From Calliopum simillimum (taxonomy: Eukaryota; Arthropoda; Insecta; Diptera; Lauxaniidae), in NCBI GenBank assembly GCA_951812925.1, contig OX638372.1, positions 84,713,058-84,777,057 of the forward strand: DNA of 64,000 nucleotides, read 5' to 3'. Shown piece after piece: positions 54,266 to 63,871 of this stretch. Positions within the stretch are counted from its first letter, which is position 1. Each line of letters starts with the position of its first letter. The position numbers were made by a program, and so were the translations under genes. Under the pieces are notes generated by a model, which did not search any database, had not been told where the DNA came from, and saw only the letters and a list, made by a program, of their open reading frames with translations.

Positions 54266-55062
54266 AAATATTGTTGCTAGTTTTTTTTTGAAAGCCTGTT
54301 TTAAGATAAATCATTTAACACTATAAAATTGAGAATTGGATAAATGCAACTAAAGTTACAACTTCTCAAATAAAACTAACCTTAAAAATTTCAAAGTCTT
54401 ATGTCCCCGCCATTTTTTTAAATTTTAAAAAAATATTTGGTAGTAATTTTTTCACTACGCAACTATTGCTTATGCCAACTAATAGCCAAATCGGATGCCA
54501 TCAAAAAAATCTTGATCGTTTACACATGTTTTACACCAGCTTTATTAAAATTAATAAAATTCTTATTTTATAAAATCTTAACGTACAGTAAAAACTATGT
54601 CAGTAACTATATGTAGGACAAAGTTAAAAAGTTCAAAAATCAAAAATTTACGACGATAAAAAAAAAAACCCGCAATTAAGATTTTCCTCCTTTACGAGCA
54701 TCACTTTTTTTTCAGGAGTGTCCTGAATTTCTTGCGTTTACATATTCTCCTCCTCTTTTTCCTTCAAAACCCTTCTGACTATATTAATAATTTCTGTTTC
54801 TCTTTTGTTTTCCTCTGTTGGGAATTCTCTAAATTTCTTAATTGGGGTTTGCAGGTTTACCAACGTTTTATTAATGCCATTTAATTGGCTTGCCCTTACT
54901 TTTGTAATAGGGTTTCTTCTTGGTGCCATCTAAAAAAAAAAAAAATTTAAAAAAAATAGTTTTTCACCCAATATACTATATGAGCCATTTACAATATTTT
55001 GAAAGTGGCCTAGGTCCATTTCGGGGCAAAAGTCATGTCATTTATAGTATGGGCCATAATAA
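54266..55062. other. Unassigned DNA with one small minus-strand frame
   Basis: The frame 54738-54929 (MAPRRNPITKVRASQLNGIN) is basic and ends KEKEEENM. It has no recognisable family, and in this setting I do not call it a gene. Near 55009-55045 lies the GGCCTAGGTCCATTTC motif shared with 1464 and 1663. Confidence 0.35.
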
Positions 55063-55064
55063 TC

Positions 55065-56132
55065 GGTATTTCAACATGTTTTCAATAAAAAATTTCAAAA
55101 TCCTTAGAGCACTTCGGAAATGATCGGCTAACGAACGATTTCCATGTTGCTTTAGCAGAAGCAAAGAAGGATAATTCTGAAAAATTGTTCCAAATGAATT
55201 GGATTCACTAACGCATAAAAAATAACATTTGAAAAGTAAATTGCAAAATCGTGTGCCAAGAAAAGTTATTTTATTCAAGGTCAGAAGTTGCGAAAATAAA
55301 TTTTTTTCGTTTGTTAGTTTTTGGAACAGATGATGATTTACATTATTAGCTACCAACAATGAAAATACATTGGTGGTCGGAGCTTACTGTTTAGTGTTTT
55401 TGAGTAAAACAACAATAAAAACACAAAAAACAAGGCAAAAATACACATAAATAAAAAAAGCTGAAAAATGTATCGGAAGGCTGGTTTGCGTTACTAGTTT
55501 CGGGACCCACCACAGGTCAAAATTGACTATAATAAATCAATTCCTCATCAGACGCTTTGCCGACATCTTATAGAATTCTGCAAGCATACTTTATTTAACT
55601 TTTAGCATAGATTAGACTAGAATCACAGTTACAAGAAAAACACAGCACATGCAAAAATTGCAATTTCTTTGTTTTTTCCCTTTATATGCATTGCCCTGCT
55701 GTTGTAAGTCATCGATATTATACTATTTTTGCATAGCGCTTCTCGTCTAATCTATGCTAAAAGTTAAATAAAGTATGCTTGCAGAATTCTATAAGATGTC
55801 GGCAAAGCGTCTGACGAGGAATTGACTTATTATAGTCAATTTTGACCTGTGGAATGTCCCGAAACTAGTAACGCAAACCGGCCTTCCGATACATTTTTTT
55901 GCTTTTTTTATTTATGTGTATTTTTGCCTTGTTTTTTGTGTTTTTATTGTTGTTTTACTCAAAAACACTGAACAGTAAGCTCCGACCACCAATGTATTTT
56001 CATTGTTGGTAGCTAATAATGTAAATTTTTTTCAATTATTTCGCTTACGGCTGCAATTACGAAAAAAATAGTGGTCGACAGTTATTTGCTGAGTCAACAG
56101 TTGTTTAGCTACAATGATTTACTACGAAAGAG
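55065..56132 (-). repeat. Older inverted copy of the 1.4-kb repeat tail, interrupted
   Basis: 55065-55308 is the inverse of about 49680-49950 (ATGATCGGCTAACGAACG, CAAATGAATTGGATTCACTA, GTAAATTGCAAAATCGTG) and 56030-56132 continues it (TTCGCTTACGGCTGCAATTA, GTGGTCGACAGTTATTTGCT). The break at 55308/56030 is filled by a foldback element. Confidence 0.75.
55336..56030. mobile_element. Foldback element of about 690 bp nested in the repeat
   Basis: TTTACATTATTAGCTACCAA (55338) is inverted at the right end (TTGGTAGCTAATAATGTAAA, to about 56026). The arms of about 280 bp match closely (GTGGTCGGAGCTTACTG, ACTAGTTTCGGGAC, GCAAGCATACTTTATTTAAC). The loop holds CACAGTTACAAGAAAAACAC. Confidence 0.85.
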
Positions 56133-57690
56133 CCTGAAAAATGTTTTTCCTGTTACTCATGGTTGAGGAAGAATGTCAATTTAAAAAGTTTTAAAACTTC
56201 GCGATATTTATATGTTGTACTTTTTAAATTGAGATAACTCTCGAACGACTAATCGCACAAAAAAATATACACTTGTTTGTAGAAAATTATATTTCCTACA
56301 AACCACCTTCAGCTTTTTTTTTTCGTAGGATCTATGGTTTAGAGCAGGGGCCGGCAAAAATAAATTTGAGAGTGTGTTAGTGAGAGAAGAGAGAATGCAC
56401 TGAAAAAATAATTATCACAGTAAAGAGCACGACATAAATATTGTGGATATTCATTGAAAAAAAAAAATATGCGTTAAAACCGAAAGATTATTGCAAAAGC
56501 AACATCGAGTGCAAGCATATTTCTGTCTTCTTATGCCACTGGTCAACAGGCCATAGCACAATTGTGCAGAGAAACTTCACACGCATTCTTATGCTTTTTC
56601 AATCAGTTGTCGCAAAACCATCGACAACATTTTTAGTTTAGGAAACACGCACATAAAAACTATACAAAAACTTTTAAGGTCGCCAGCTGGATTTTTTTTT
56701 GTAAATTTTGCTTTAACCATAAATACAATATATAAAACAAAATTAAATTCTAGTTTAAAACGCTTAGATAAACTTTTTAAAAATCCAACATACTCGTATA
56801 TTTTTGGGGTTGCCGCCCGATTATTTTCAGAAATTTTGTTAATCATTCTTTTTGTGACTAAATTGAAATTCTTGGTTTCAGGAACGGTTAGATGGCTACA
56901 GGTATTACTGATTGTACAGGTAGTTAAAAAACGTCTGGCTACCCTAACGTAGCAACCCTAAATATTTGTTTCGCTGTTTTTGAACCCAAGATGTGAATTT
57001 ATAGGGAGAAAATGATGATCTTAGTTATTTATTGAAAGAAAATTTTGGTTTTATTAAAATAATCAGGTTGCAACCCTAAAAATATATGTTGGATTTTTAA
57101 AAAGATTTTCTAAGTATTTTAAGACTAAAATTTATTTTTTTTGCATATATGTATAAGGTTTCAGCAAAATCTATAAAAAAAAAAACAAGTGGCAGCCCTG
57201 AAAGTTTTTGTATAGTTTTTAAAAAGTTTATCTGAGCGTTTCCTAAACTAAAAATTTGAATCTAGTCATAAAAAGTATGATTTTTACAAAATTTCAGAAA
57301 ATAACCAGCTGGCAAACCTAAAAATATATGTTAGATTTTAAAGAAGTTTATCTAAGCGTTTTAAGACTAAATTTTTTTTGTTTTTTTTAAATATATGGCA
57401 GCCTTAAAAGTTTTTGTTTAATTTTTAAAAAGTTTATCTGAACGTTTCCCAAACTAAACATTTGAATCTAGTTACAAAAAGTATAAAATAAAATATTTTT
57501 TAAAATTTGTCATAGCTGTAAAGAAATTTTTTCATGTGCATAAAAAAACAACAGAACGACAGATGCGCTCGATGTTGTTTTGTCGATGGTTTTGCGACAA
57601 CTGAATGAAAGAGCGTCAGAATGCGTGTGAAGTGTCTCTCCTCAATTGAGCTATGGCTTGCCGTCCACTGGTTTAGAAGATATTTTTCAT
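56133..57690. repeat. 'GGCAACCCTAAAA' dispersed repeat, longest copy
   Basis: 56345-56640 is the uninterrupted version of the flanks at 35000-35172 and 37087-37110. 56640-57480 consists of units of about 100-130 bp (GGTTGCCGCCCGATTATT, GGCTACCCTAACGTAGC, CAGCTGGCAAACCTAAAAAT, GTTTATCTGAGCGTTTCC). 57490-57680 repeats 46915-47125. No coding content. Confidence 0.72.
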
Positions 57691-58072
57691 AAACTGTTCA
57701 AATTTTGAAAAACTAGTTTTTAAGGAAATCTCTGAACCTGTTTTCGTCCGATAAAAAGTAACGGGATCTATTTTATTAACATTAAAATGATCTAAAAATA
57801 ACATTTGATACATACATATATACGAAATAATTAGCGTTAAATTTTTTTACTTAAAAAAAAAAAAAAATTGCCGAATTTTGTGTGAATTTTTAGTTTTGAA
57901 TAAAAAATTTCTTTGATGAATTTTGGTCTAGTTTTTTATGAATTTTTTATTAGATTTGAAGACGTGAATGTTCGAAATTTTTACGTTTTTTTTTTATTTA
58001 TTGTTGTATATTTTATGACCTCTTTAATTTCAAATTAAATAAATTTTTATTTATTTTGTTGTCAGTGCAAAT
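57691..58072. other. No recognisable gene
   Basis: AT-rich DNA without a supported feature. Confidence 0.4.
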
Positions 58073-58230
58073 TGTTTTATGAAATGTGTATTTTTTATCA
58101 ACTTGAGTCCTTGAAAATGAACTCCGACGGAGTTCGAAATATCGGAAAATAATAAATAATCAAAAAACTGACCTAAAGCCCGCTTATTTATTTAATTTTT
58201 TTTTTATTTATTTTTTTTTTTTTTTTTTTG
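58073..58230 (+). repeat. Probable retroelement 3' tail with ACTCCGACGGAGT hairpin
   Basis: TGAACTCCGACGGAGTTCGA, then AATATCGGAAAATAATAAA and TTATTTATTT with long T runs. Short hairpins followed by 'CGAAATATCGG' and a simple tail are typical of 3' ends of Penelope-like and some LINE elements. No coding part is adjacent. Confidence 0.4.
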
Positions 58231-58319
58231 AGTAAAAAAAATGAGCTAGAAGGTGTCTATACATAAATGTTTATGTGGGACGTTTCACGTCAAATATGCC
58301 ACCTCGCTGCCCAAAATCT

Positions 58320-58565
58320 GAAGCGTCTAAGTAGGCGGTGCCACGCCACTAAATTGAAAAAAACGCTCTCACTGCCAAACCACTACATCCATTTTTATGA
58401 AATTTGGTATGGAGATAGGGTTAACACTAAAGAACGATAAAAAGACCATTATGTTTTAGTAGGCGGTGCCACGCCACTTAATTGAAAAAACGATCTCACG
58501 GCTAAATCACTGCATAGAATTGTATGAAATTGGGTATATTGATACTGTTAGCACTAAGGATTGAT
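58320..58565. repeat. Two tandem units with GTAGGCGGTGCCACGCCAC
   Basis: The motif at 58332 and 58459, each followed by TTGAAAAAACG.TCTCAC and ATGAAATT.GGTAT, defines units of about 127 bp. The core GCGGTGCCACGCC also occurs several times inside 4621-5803. Confidence 0.7.
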
Positions 58566-58731
58566 TTAAATAAACATTTTTATGAATTTTGATATGGGGT
58601 TAAAATGAACAGGATGGAAAGATATCAAAAACTTTTTGCTCTTTAGTAGGAGTTACAGTTTTCTTAATGGATAGCACAGTATTGCAACTTAGCTGCTGCA
58701 CCGATTTTTATGCATGCAGATAAGCCGAATT

Positions 58732-59135
58732 CTAAGAAAGAATATTAAAAGCTTTTTGTGTTTTATCGACCAAGGAGGGGTATACAACTTTTTGCTTTAT
58801 ATGCAAATGGTCGAATTTCGGCCACAAGGCGAACTCTAGTATACTGAAAACATTACCAATTCTATAATTTTCTAATCTGGCTGTTTCTTTAATGGCAGCT
58901 GCACTAACGTGTATGCAATCATTGTCTGTATATCTGAATGTTACGCATGAATCAAGCACATAACTTTTAAAATTTTTCAATATATGTGTGGTATCATATA
59001 TTTGGTAAATAAGTACGTTATTACGAACAAATCTTTTAGACCCTTTACCTAATAAATTTAACAAACGGACATTTTTGCGACCCATGTCTGCCATCACTGC
59101 CTTTATTAGAATATTATTATTGCAACATTAATCCA
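58732..59135 (-). pseudogene. P-like transposase, middle segment
   Basis: The minus-strand text from about 59135 reads IKAVMADMGRKNVRLLNLLG (catalytic Asp in ADMG, about 59085), then VLIYQIYDTTHILKNFKSYV (the Asp-x-x-His-hydrophobic block typical of P-element and THAP9 transposases, about 58985). It continues with FRYTDNDCIHVSAAAIKETA and IRIGN-like text to the stop at 58732. The frame is open for 121 codons but lacks N- and C-terminal parts. It may belong with the fragment at 59570-59790. Confidence 0.7.
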
Positions 59136-59569
59136 ATCACCTCGTTTACTATTGACAATAAAATGTCTGCCTTTATATCAGAATTACTAAGGCAGTAGCC
59201 TTATGTGAATATGAAACAAATTATAAACTTGCACACATGTACAATGTCAAAACAGTTTCTTTTTTATATGAAAGCAGGCTTCCTTATTTTTTAAGTATGG
59301 CTATTTATACTATGGTGCATCACAAAAGCAGTTACGCTCAGGGAAAGAAATTATAAGAAACTCGTTTTTGTTTTAAGTGTTCTACACATTTATTAGGTTT
59401 AGTTTTAGTGTACAAAATGCCCAAAGCATTTTCTCTTACGTGAAAATTTTTAGTAGCAAAAGTTACTAATTCTTGTTTACAAAATAAAAACTATACCATT
59501 GTATATTTTCATTTTGTTGATTTATTTAAAAATTTTAAGTACCTGCCTTCAATGTACTTACTTCAAAAA

Positions 59570-59790
59570 ATCCTCAATAAATTTTATAAATGAACGGGTT
59601 GCTTTGGTACCGTTCACCTTATCACCAATCAATTCATTATTTCCATCGTCGAATCCTAAACCTTGTTAGAGGAGTTTCGTCCACTGCCATAAATCCAATT
59701 TTCTTATTATTATTTTTATCAAGAAATTCGAACAAATTTCTAAAAAAAGTTTCTAGAATATGACAGCCCTGAGTCAGATTTGGAGGTGCC
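59570..59790 (-). pseudogene. P-like transposase, N-side core fragment
   Basis: Inverse text matches 26805-27010: LIKIIIRK-shifted pieces, FMAVDETPLT, GLGFDDGNNELIGDKVNGTK and SFIKFIEDFLK. Here the GL-x-FD strand continues into the next segment of the domain, which is lost in the tandem copies at 26.7-30.2 kb. Same family, inverted orientation. Confidence 0.65.
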
Positions 59791-60080
59791 AACCGCCCTA
59801 GACTTAACGTCGGAATGGCAGTAATGGCAAAAACAAATTTGACAAAATTAACTCAATCGAAGTTAGAGCTTCAAACAAGCATTGGTCTAGCCATGGCGCA
59901 TAGTTTAGTTGATTTGTTGAAAAAAATCCCATGTTTGATCAAATTTTTCGAGATATTGCTTAAAAAAATTTCTAGTTTTTATATTTTTCCCTAGAAGGCT
60001 GATGTATGTCTTAGGTTTATAAAGCCGTTTATTAAAAGACTTAAGCATACTTCTTTGAAAAATTCTACGATTTATTCACA
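59791..60080. other. No recognisable gene
   Basis: AT-rich spacer between P-like and LINE remnants, nothing supported. Confidence 0.4.
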
Positions 60081-60084
60081 AATT

Positions 60085-60600
60085 TTAGCCCAACCGTACA
60101 CTGTGAGGCCTCAGAATCAGCAAAAAATTTGCAATGCATGATTGATTCCTTATATAGTTACTGCTCAATGTGGGGTTTGAACATAAATCTCTCGAAGTCA
60201 AAGGTGATGGTTTGTAGACAACATTCTAGAGGTCCCTCTGGTCTGCAATTCAAATATGGAAACGACAACATCGAAATCGTTATTCAGTACAAATACCTTG
60301 GGGTTAAATTAAACTGTAATTTTGGATTTGCAAAACATTTTACTTGGTTAAAACATATAATGAATCCGAAAATATCTTGCTCGAATAAAATTAAAATTTA
60401 TATACAATTCTTCTTTACGGTGCACAGATATGGGGCGTCAAAATGTATGAGCAAGTTGACAAACTGCTCAGATTTTTCTTAAAAAAAATGTTATACTTGC
60501 CCTCAAATACCCCAAACTATATGTTGGAGCATTCCAGTGAGAATGGTATTTTTTAGCAGATGTTTCAGATTTATTTTTCAAATGTTTTAATGGATCGAAT
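60085..60600 (+). pseudogene. LINE reverse transcriptase fragment
   Basis: CEASESAKNLQCMIDSLYSY and CSMWGLNINLSKSKVMVCR (60100-60220) follow where the YADD box would be. Then come QFKYGNDNIEIVIQYKYLGV and, after frameshifts, ILLYGAQIWGVKMYEQVDKL and LKKMLYLPSNTPNYMLEHS (60400-60540). This is the palm-to-thumb region of a non-LTR reverse transcriptase different from the other LINEs here. Endonuclease and catalytic box are missing. Confidence 0.82.
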
Positions 60601-60979
60601 ATATTCTAGTGGGATTAAACTTTACTTTCCAAATTGATTTCATACTAAAATCTTGGCATTAGGCCCAGTTTTTTACAGTTAAAGAAAGTGCCAAAGTTTT
60701 TTTTTACTAGGTATATTTTTGATCATATTCATCATGGTTTTTCTATTAAACCATGATGAATTACGTTACAAATTATATCTGTCGTTAAAGGTCATAGACT
60801 AGTGTATTGATAAATAGTATATGCAAAAAAGTGTTCTTTCAAACATCTGTATTATACCGCAACAAACAAAACAGTTATTGGTGTCCCGTACAAACGCACA
60901 AATCGATGTAATTAATTTTCTGTCTACACACATAATAGTTTAATTTTATTAGCATTTTATTTAAAGCTAGTTACTTAGG
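60601..60979. other. No recognisable gene; short palindrome
   Basis: AATTCATCATGGTTT / AAACCATGATGAATT around 60728-60765 is a short hairpin. Otherwise AT-rich. Confidence 0.45.
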
Positions 60980-61580
60980 TACACCTATCCCCCGATTTAC
61001 ACGGTAGATACGTTCCTGAGAAAAACGTGTAAATCGAAAATTAAAAATTTTCAAGTCAAAACAGTGTAAATCGAAAAGCTTGCAGAAAATGCATAATTTT
61101 GATATTTAACAGTTGTGATTATTTTCAATATTTTTAGGTGTACACAGAAATAAAAATAAAATGCATTGACAGGTTAAAATATGTAATATATTACGGAAAC
61201 ACTGTTTTTTTATTTAACTACAATACAGACATTAAACAGAAGAACAAAAAATAAAACCAAAGGTGTTTTATTATCCTTCATCACTATCAGAAATTACTCT
61301 CATTCTTTTTTTCGGAATCGAAGGTTGGAATTCATTTTCATCACTCGAAGTTATTTGTGCCGATTCGATGTTTGAAGCAGAAATATTTACATTCTGAGAG
61401 GTGGTAATAAAATCGGTTATTAACAATTGCTTCGAATTTTTTCTAAGATCTTTGTAGGTTAGGTTAGGTTTAAGTGGCGGCAAATTAGCCACACATAGAC
61501 TAAAAAGGTCCGTAGTGATACCACATCATCCCGGACGTTGAGTCGCGTAGATGTAATTAATTAGATGTAATAATGGGGTT

Positions 61581-62430
61581 TCAGCCCTCTTCAGGCTTGA
61601 GCGTGAAGGCTTTAGAAGCCATTGCGAAGTTTTTAATTGGTTTTAGACCAGTATCTGAAAGTTCTTCAAGATTGTTAAAAAACATTTGTCCAAGGGTTTT
61701 AAATCTGGTTCTGCAAAGCGCTGGACAAAAACACAGTAGATGTTCCAAATTCTCCTCTTCGTCTTCATTACACCACCGACACCTACTATCCGCTAGATTG
61801 CCCATTCTATGAGCGTGATAACCAATAAGACAGTGTCCAGTGATGGCTCCCACAACAGTTCTACATGTTTTACGAGATAAAGAGAGAAGGTAGTCGGTTT
61901 TATCTTTACAGAAAGTTGGGCAAAAATTTTTGGTTATTTTGCTAGTATTTGAGTTGATCCATTTTAGGCTAGCCTCACAGTAAAGCGATTTCTGATATAT
62001 AACATTGTGGTGCTGTAAGGGAAGTGATACGCCTAACGGTTCACCATCGAGTAGCACTCCTGCTTTTGCCTGTTCATCAGCAATTTCGTTACCCTCTATA
62101 CCTTGGTGACCAGGTACCCAGTTCAGGCATGTTTCAAACTTACTGCTGAGGGTTTGAAGTAGATTGTAGCATCGAAGGACTGACTTGGATTTAATTATAT
62201 AGTTTGTAAGGGACTTAAGGGCAGCTTGGCTGTCTACATAAAAATTTACCCTCTCGAAGCCTCTGCTCGCCATTACATGTTCCGTCGCCATACTAATCGC
62301 CTCCAACTCAGCTTGAAAGATGCTACAGTATTGTGGCAATTTATACTTTAATGTTGTATTATAGGTGGGAATGAAAACCCCAGCCCCCACCCCTGCTTCT
62401 TGTTTAGAGCCGTCCGTGTAAATATTATAA
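61581..62430 (-). pseudogene. LOA-type LINE: RNase H and zinc knuckle
   Basis: NIYTDGSKQEAGVGAGVF (about 62425-62370) supplies the first Asp. FQAELEAISMATEHVM supplies the Glu, FYVDSQAALKSL the second Asp and NWVPGHQGIEGNEIADEQAK the last catalytic block. Together these form a complete-looking ribonuclease H that would remove template RNA. The C-terminus carries CRWCNEDEEENLEHLLCFC (about 61770-61720), a CCHC-type knuckle, and ends FTLKPEEG at the stop 61581. The frame is open for 269 codons, so decay is slight. Confidence 0.9.
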
Positions 62431-62932
62431 TAGAATTCGATGAGTCTAAAACTCGGTTAACCCAGGAATTTCTCGATTCTATGTTAACAGAGAACTTCCT
62501 ATCTAAATGCAGTGTTGGTTTACAGTAGTCAGTCGACTTTTTACAAACAGAGCTTAGTTTGCTGTGTCCGAATTCTCTGAAGCTGAAACCTTCAATTTCT
62601 TTCAGTCGGATCGCAGTTTTAAAGACTACTCCTTTAGCATGTAAGTCAATAGGAAGCATGTTAAGTATTACATTTAATGATTCTGCTGATGTAGTTTTTA
62701 GAGCACCCGTAATGCTCAAGCACATAAGTCGTTGAATTCTTTCTAATGGTTGTAAGAGAGATTTATTTTCGAGTACGTTCCACCAGACAAATACTCCATA
62801 TAACAATATAGGCCTAACGACAGAGCAGTATATCCAGTGTGTTACCTTAGGTTCTAAGCCCCAAGTGCGACCAAACATGACTTTGCAAGCGTAGAAGGCA
62901 TTATTAGCTTTTGCTACGCGTTCTTCAATGTT
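62400..62932 (-). pseudogene. LOA-type LINE: reverse transcriptase C-terminal region
   Basis: NIEERVAKANNAFYACKVMF begins at 62932. VTHWIYCSVVRPILLYGVFV and LERIQRLMCLSITGALKTTS follow, the thumb and linker typical of RNase H-bearing LINEs, then MLPIDLHAKGVVFKTAIRLK. A one-base shift near 62430 separates it from the RNase H. The Met at 62950 seen in the open frame belongs to the pogo element, not the LINE. Confidence 0.87.
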
Positions 62933-63201
62933 CTTTGTAAACTTCTTCATATTGAGCCAAGCATCGATTTATGTCACGTTGGAATCGTAAAGCCCTTTCT
63001 ACGTTTGTGTCATTTTGTATAAAATGATTACCCAGCTTTCTTCCCAATGCGAGTCCTTCGTGAGATGTGTGCACAGCGCACGTGTTCAAACACAGTAGCA
63101 TTTAGTAGAGTGCGATAAAAACAAAAAAAAAACTTATTTGGAAAACCGTGTAAAAGCGAAAACGTGTAAAACAAGTACCGTGTAAATTGGGGGATAGTGT
63201 A

Positions 63202-63505
63202 CTCTTAAAAAGTGCAGTAATTTTCGGATTTTATTTTGCCTAAAGTATAATAATTATTCTCTTATTATTTGTCCCGAACAAACACAATATTTATTTTATT
63301 AAGATTTCTATTAATTATTTTCTAATATTGTTGAAAAAACTCTTTAAAAATTATCGATATGGGTACGGTCACCGTTGGTTACTGCTTTGCTATGAACTAT
63401 AAGTCTCAGGGGGCTTTATTATGCATATGCACTTAAGAAATTGTGACTTTTAATTATATGAGATATGAGCAAAACTGCTATATAAAAATAAAATGGTGTT
63501 CATAT
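63202..63505. other. No recognisable gene
   Basis: AT-rich spacer following the pogo-like element; nothing supported. Confidence 0.4.
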
Positions 63506-63871
63506 AGGGCCGTTCAAGTATAACGTAAGCATATTTAGGTGGGGAGTGGTTCAAGATTTGCTTATTGTTGCTTATACAGGAGGAGAGGTCGATAAAATTC
63601 TTACGTAAGCCAAAAAAAAATGTTTAAAATAAAGTCTAACTTAAGCCCTTAAAATTGATTTCAAGTGTCAAGGATTTTTTCAATTTCCGTATGGCCGCTA
63701 TTGCTTTAATTATAAAAATAATTTAGTTCCTGAATTCTTGTTCGTATTTGAAAAACTGCTTACGTCTAATCATAAGAGAGGGGTTCGTGTTCACGATTTG
63801 TTAATTTTTGCTTATATCATTGAAAATCTGCTTACGTAATGCTTAAACAGCATCTATGTAACTTATGGACA
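63506..63871. mobile_element. Possible MITE with GGGCCGTTCAAGTATAACGT start
   Basis: The start near 63508 and the end near 63845-63877 (TATGTAACTTATGGACACAT) are loosely inverted. Inside are several GCTTACGTAA words (63600, 63760, 63832) and a T-rich centre. It resembles a widespread insect repeat with GGGCTGTCCATAA-type ends, also hinted at 48611. Boundaries are tentative. Confidence 0.35.

Larger units (their letters stand above)
61457..62932 (-). mobile_element. LOA-type LINE, 5'-truncated, with TAGGTTAGGTTAGG tail
   Basis: Bounded by a perfect 7-bp duplication CTTTGTA (61450-61456 and 62933-62939). On the minus strand it starts inside the reverse transcriptase and ends in CCTAACCTAACC. 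It encodes the RT thumb and a ribonuclease H, an arrangement found in the LOA/Bilbo and I groups; the text is most like LOA-group proteins. 5' truncation is normal for target-primed reverse transcription. Confidence 0.87.
61271..63090 (-). pseudogene. Pogo-group transposase C-terminus, split by LINE insertion
   Basis: The minus-strand text from about 63070 gives HEGLALGRKLGNHFIQNDTN and RALRFQRDINRCLAQYEEVY. It is cut by the LINE at 62932 and continues from 61456 with DLRKNSKQLLITDFI to the stop at 61271 (end RMRVISDSDEG). The pattern (Tyr/Lys-rich link then KQxxITDFF-like) matches C-terminal tails of jerky/Tigger-like DDE transposases. The DDE core is not present. Across the insertion the frame joins cleanly once one copy of the 7-bp duplication is discounted. 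Confidence 0.7.
60982..63199 (-). mobile_element. Pogo/Tigger-like element split by a LINE
   Basis: The left end CACCTATCCCCCGATTTACA (60982) and right end (inverse, TACACGGTA/TACCGTGTAAATTGGGGGATAGTG to 63199) are inverted over about 24 bp. TA flanks both (60980-60981 and 63200-63201). The phrases CGTGTAAATCGAAAA and CCGTGTAAAAGCG repeat inside the ends. The TA target and CA-type ends fit the pogo group. Only the transposase C-terminal part remains around the nested LINE, so the element was already deleted or truncated internally. Confidence 0.78.

Noticed and set aside
54738..54929. 63-codon basic frame starting MAPRRNP
   Set aside because: Plausible composition but no family, no neighbours and no repeat or splice evidence; insufficient to call a gene.
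61456..61475. TTAGG-like telomeric repeat
   Set aside because: Only two to three units, positioned exactly at the LINE 3' end inside a 7-bp duplication; best explained as the LINE tail.
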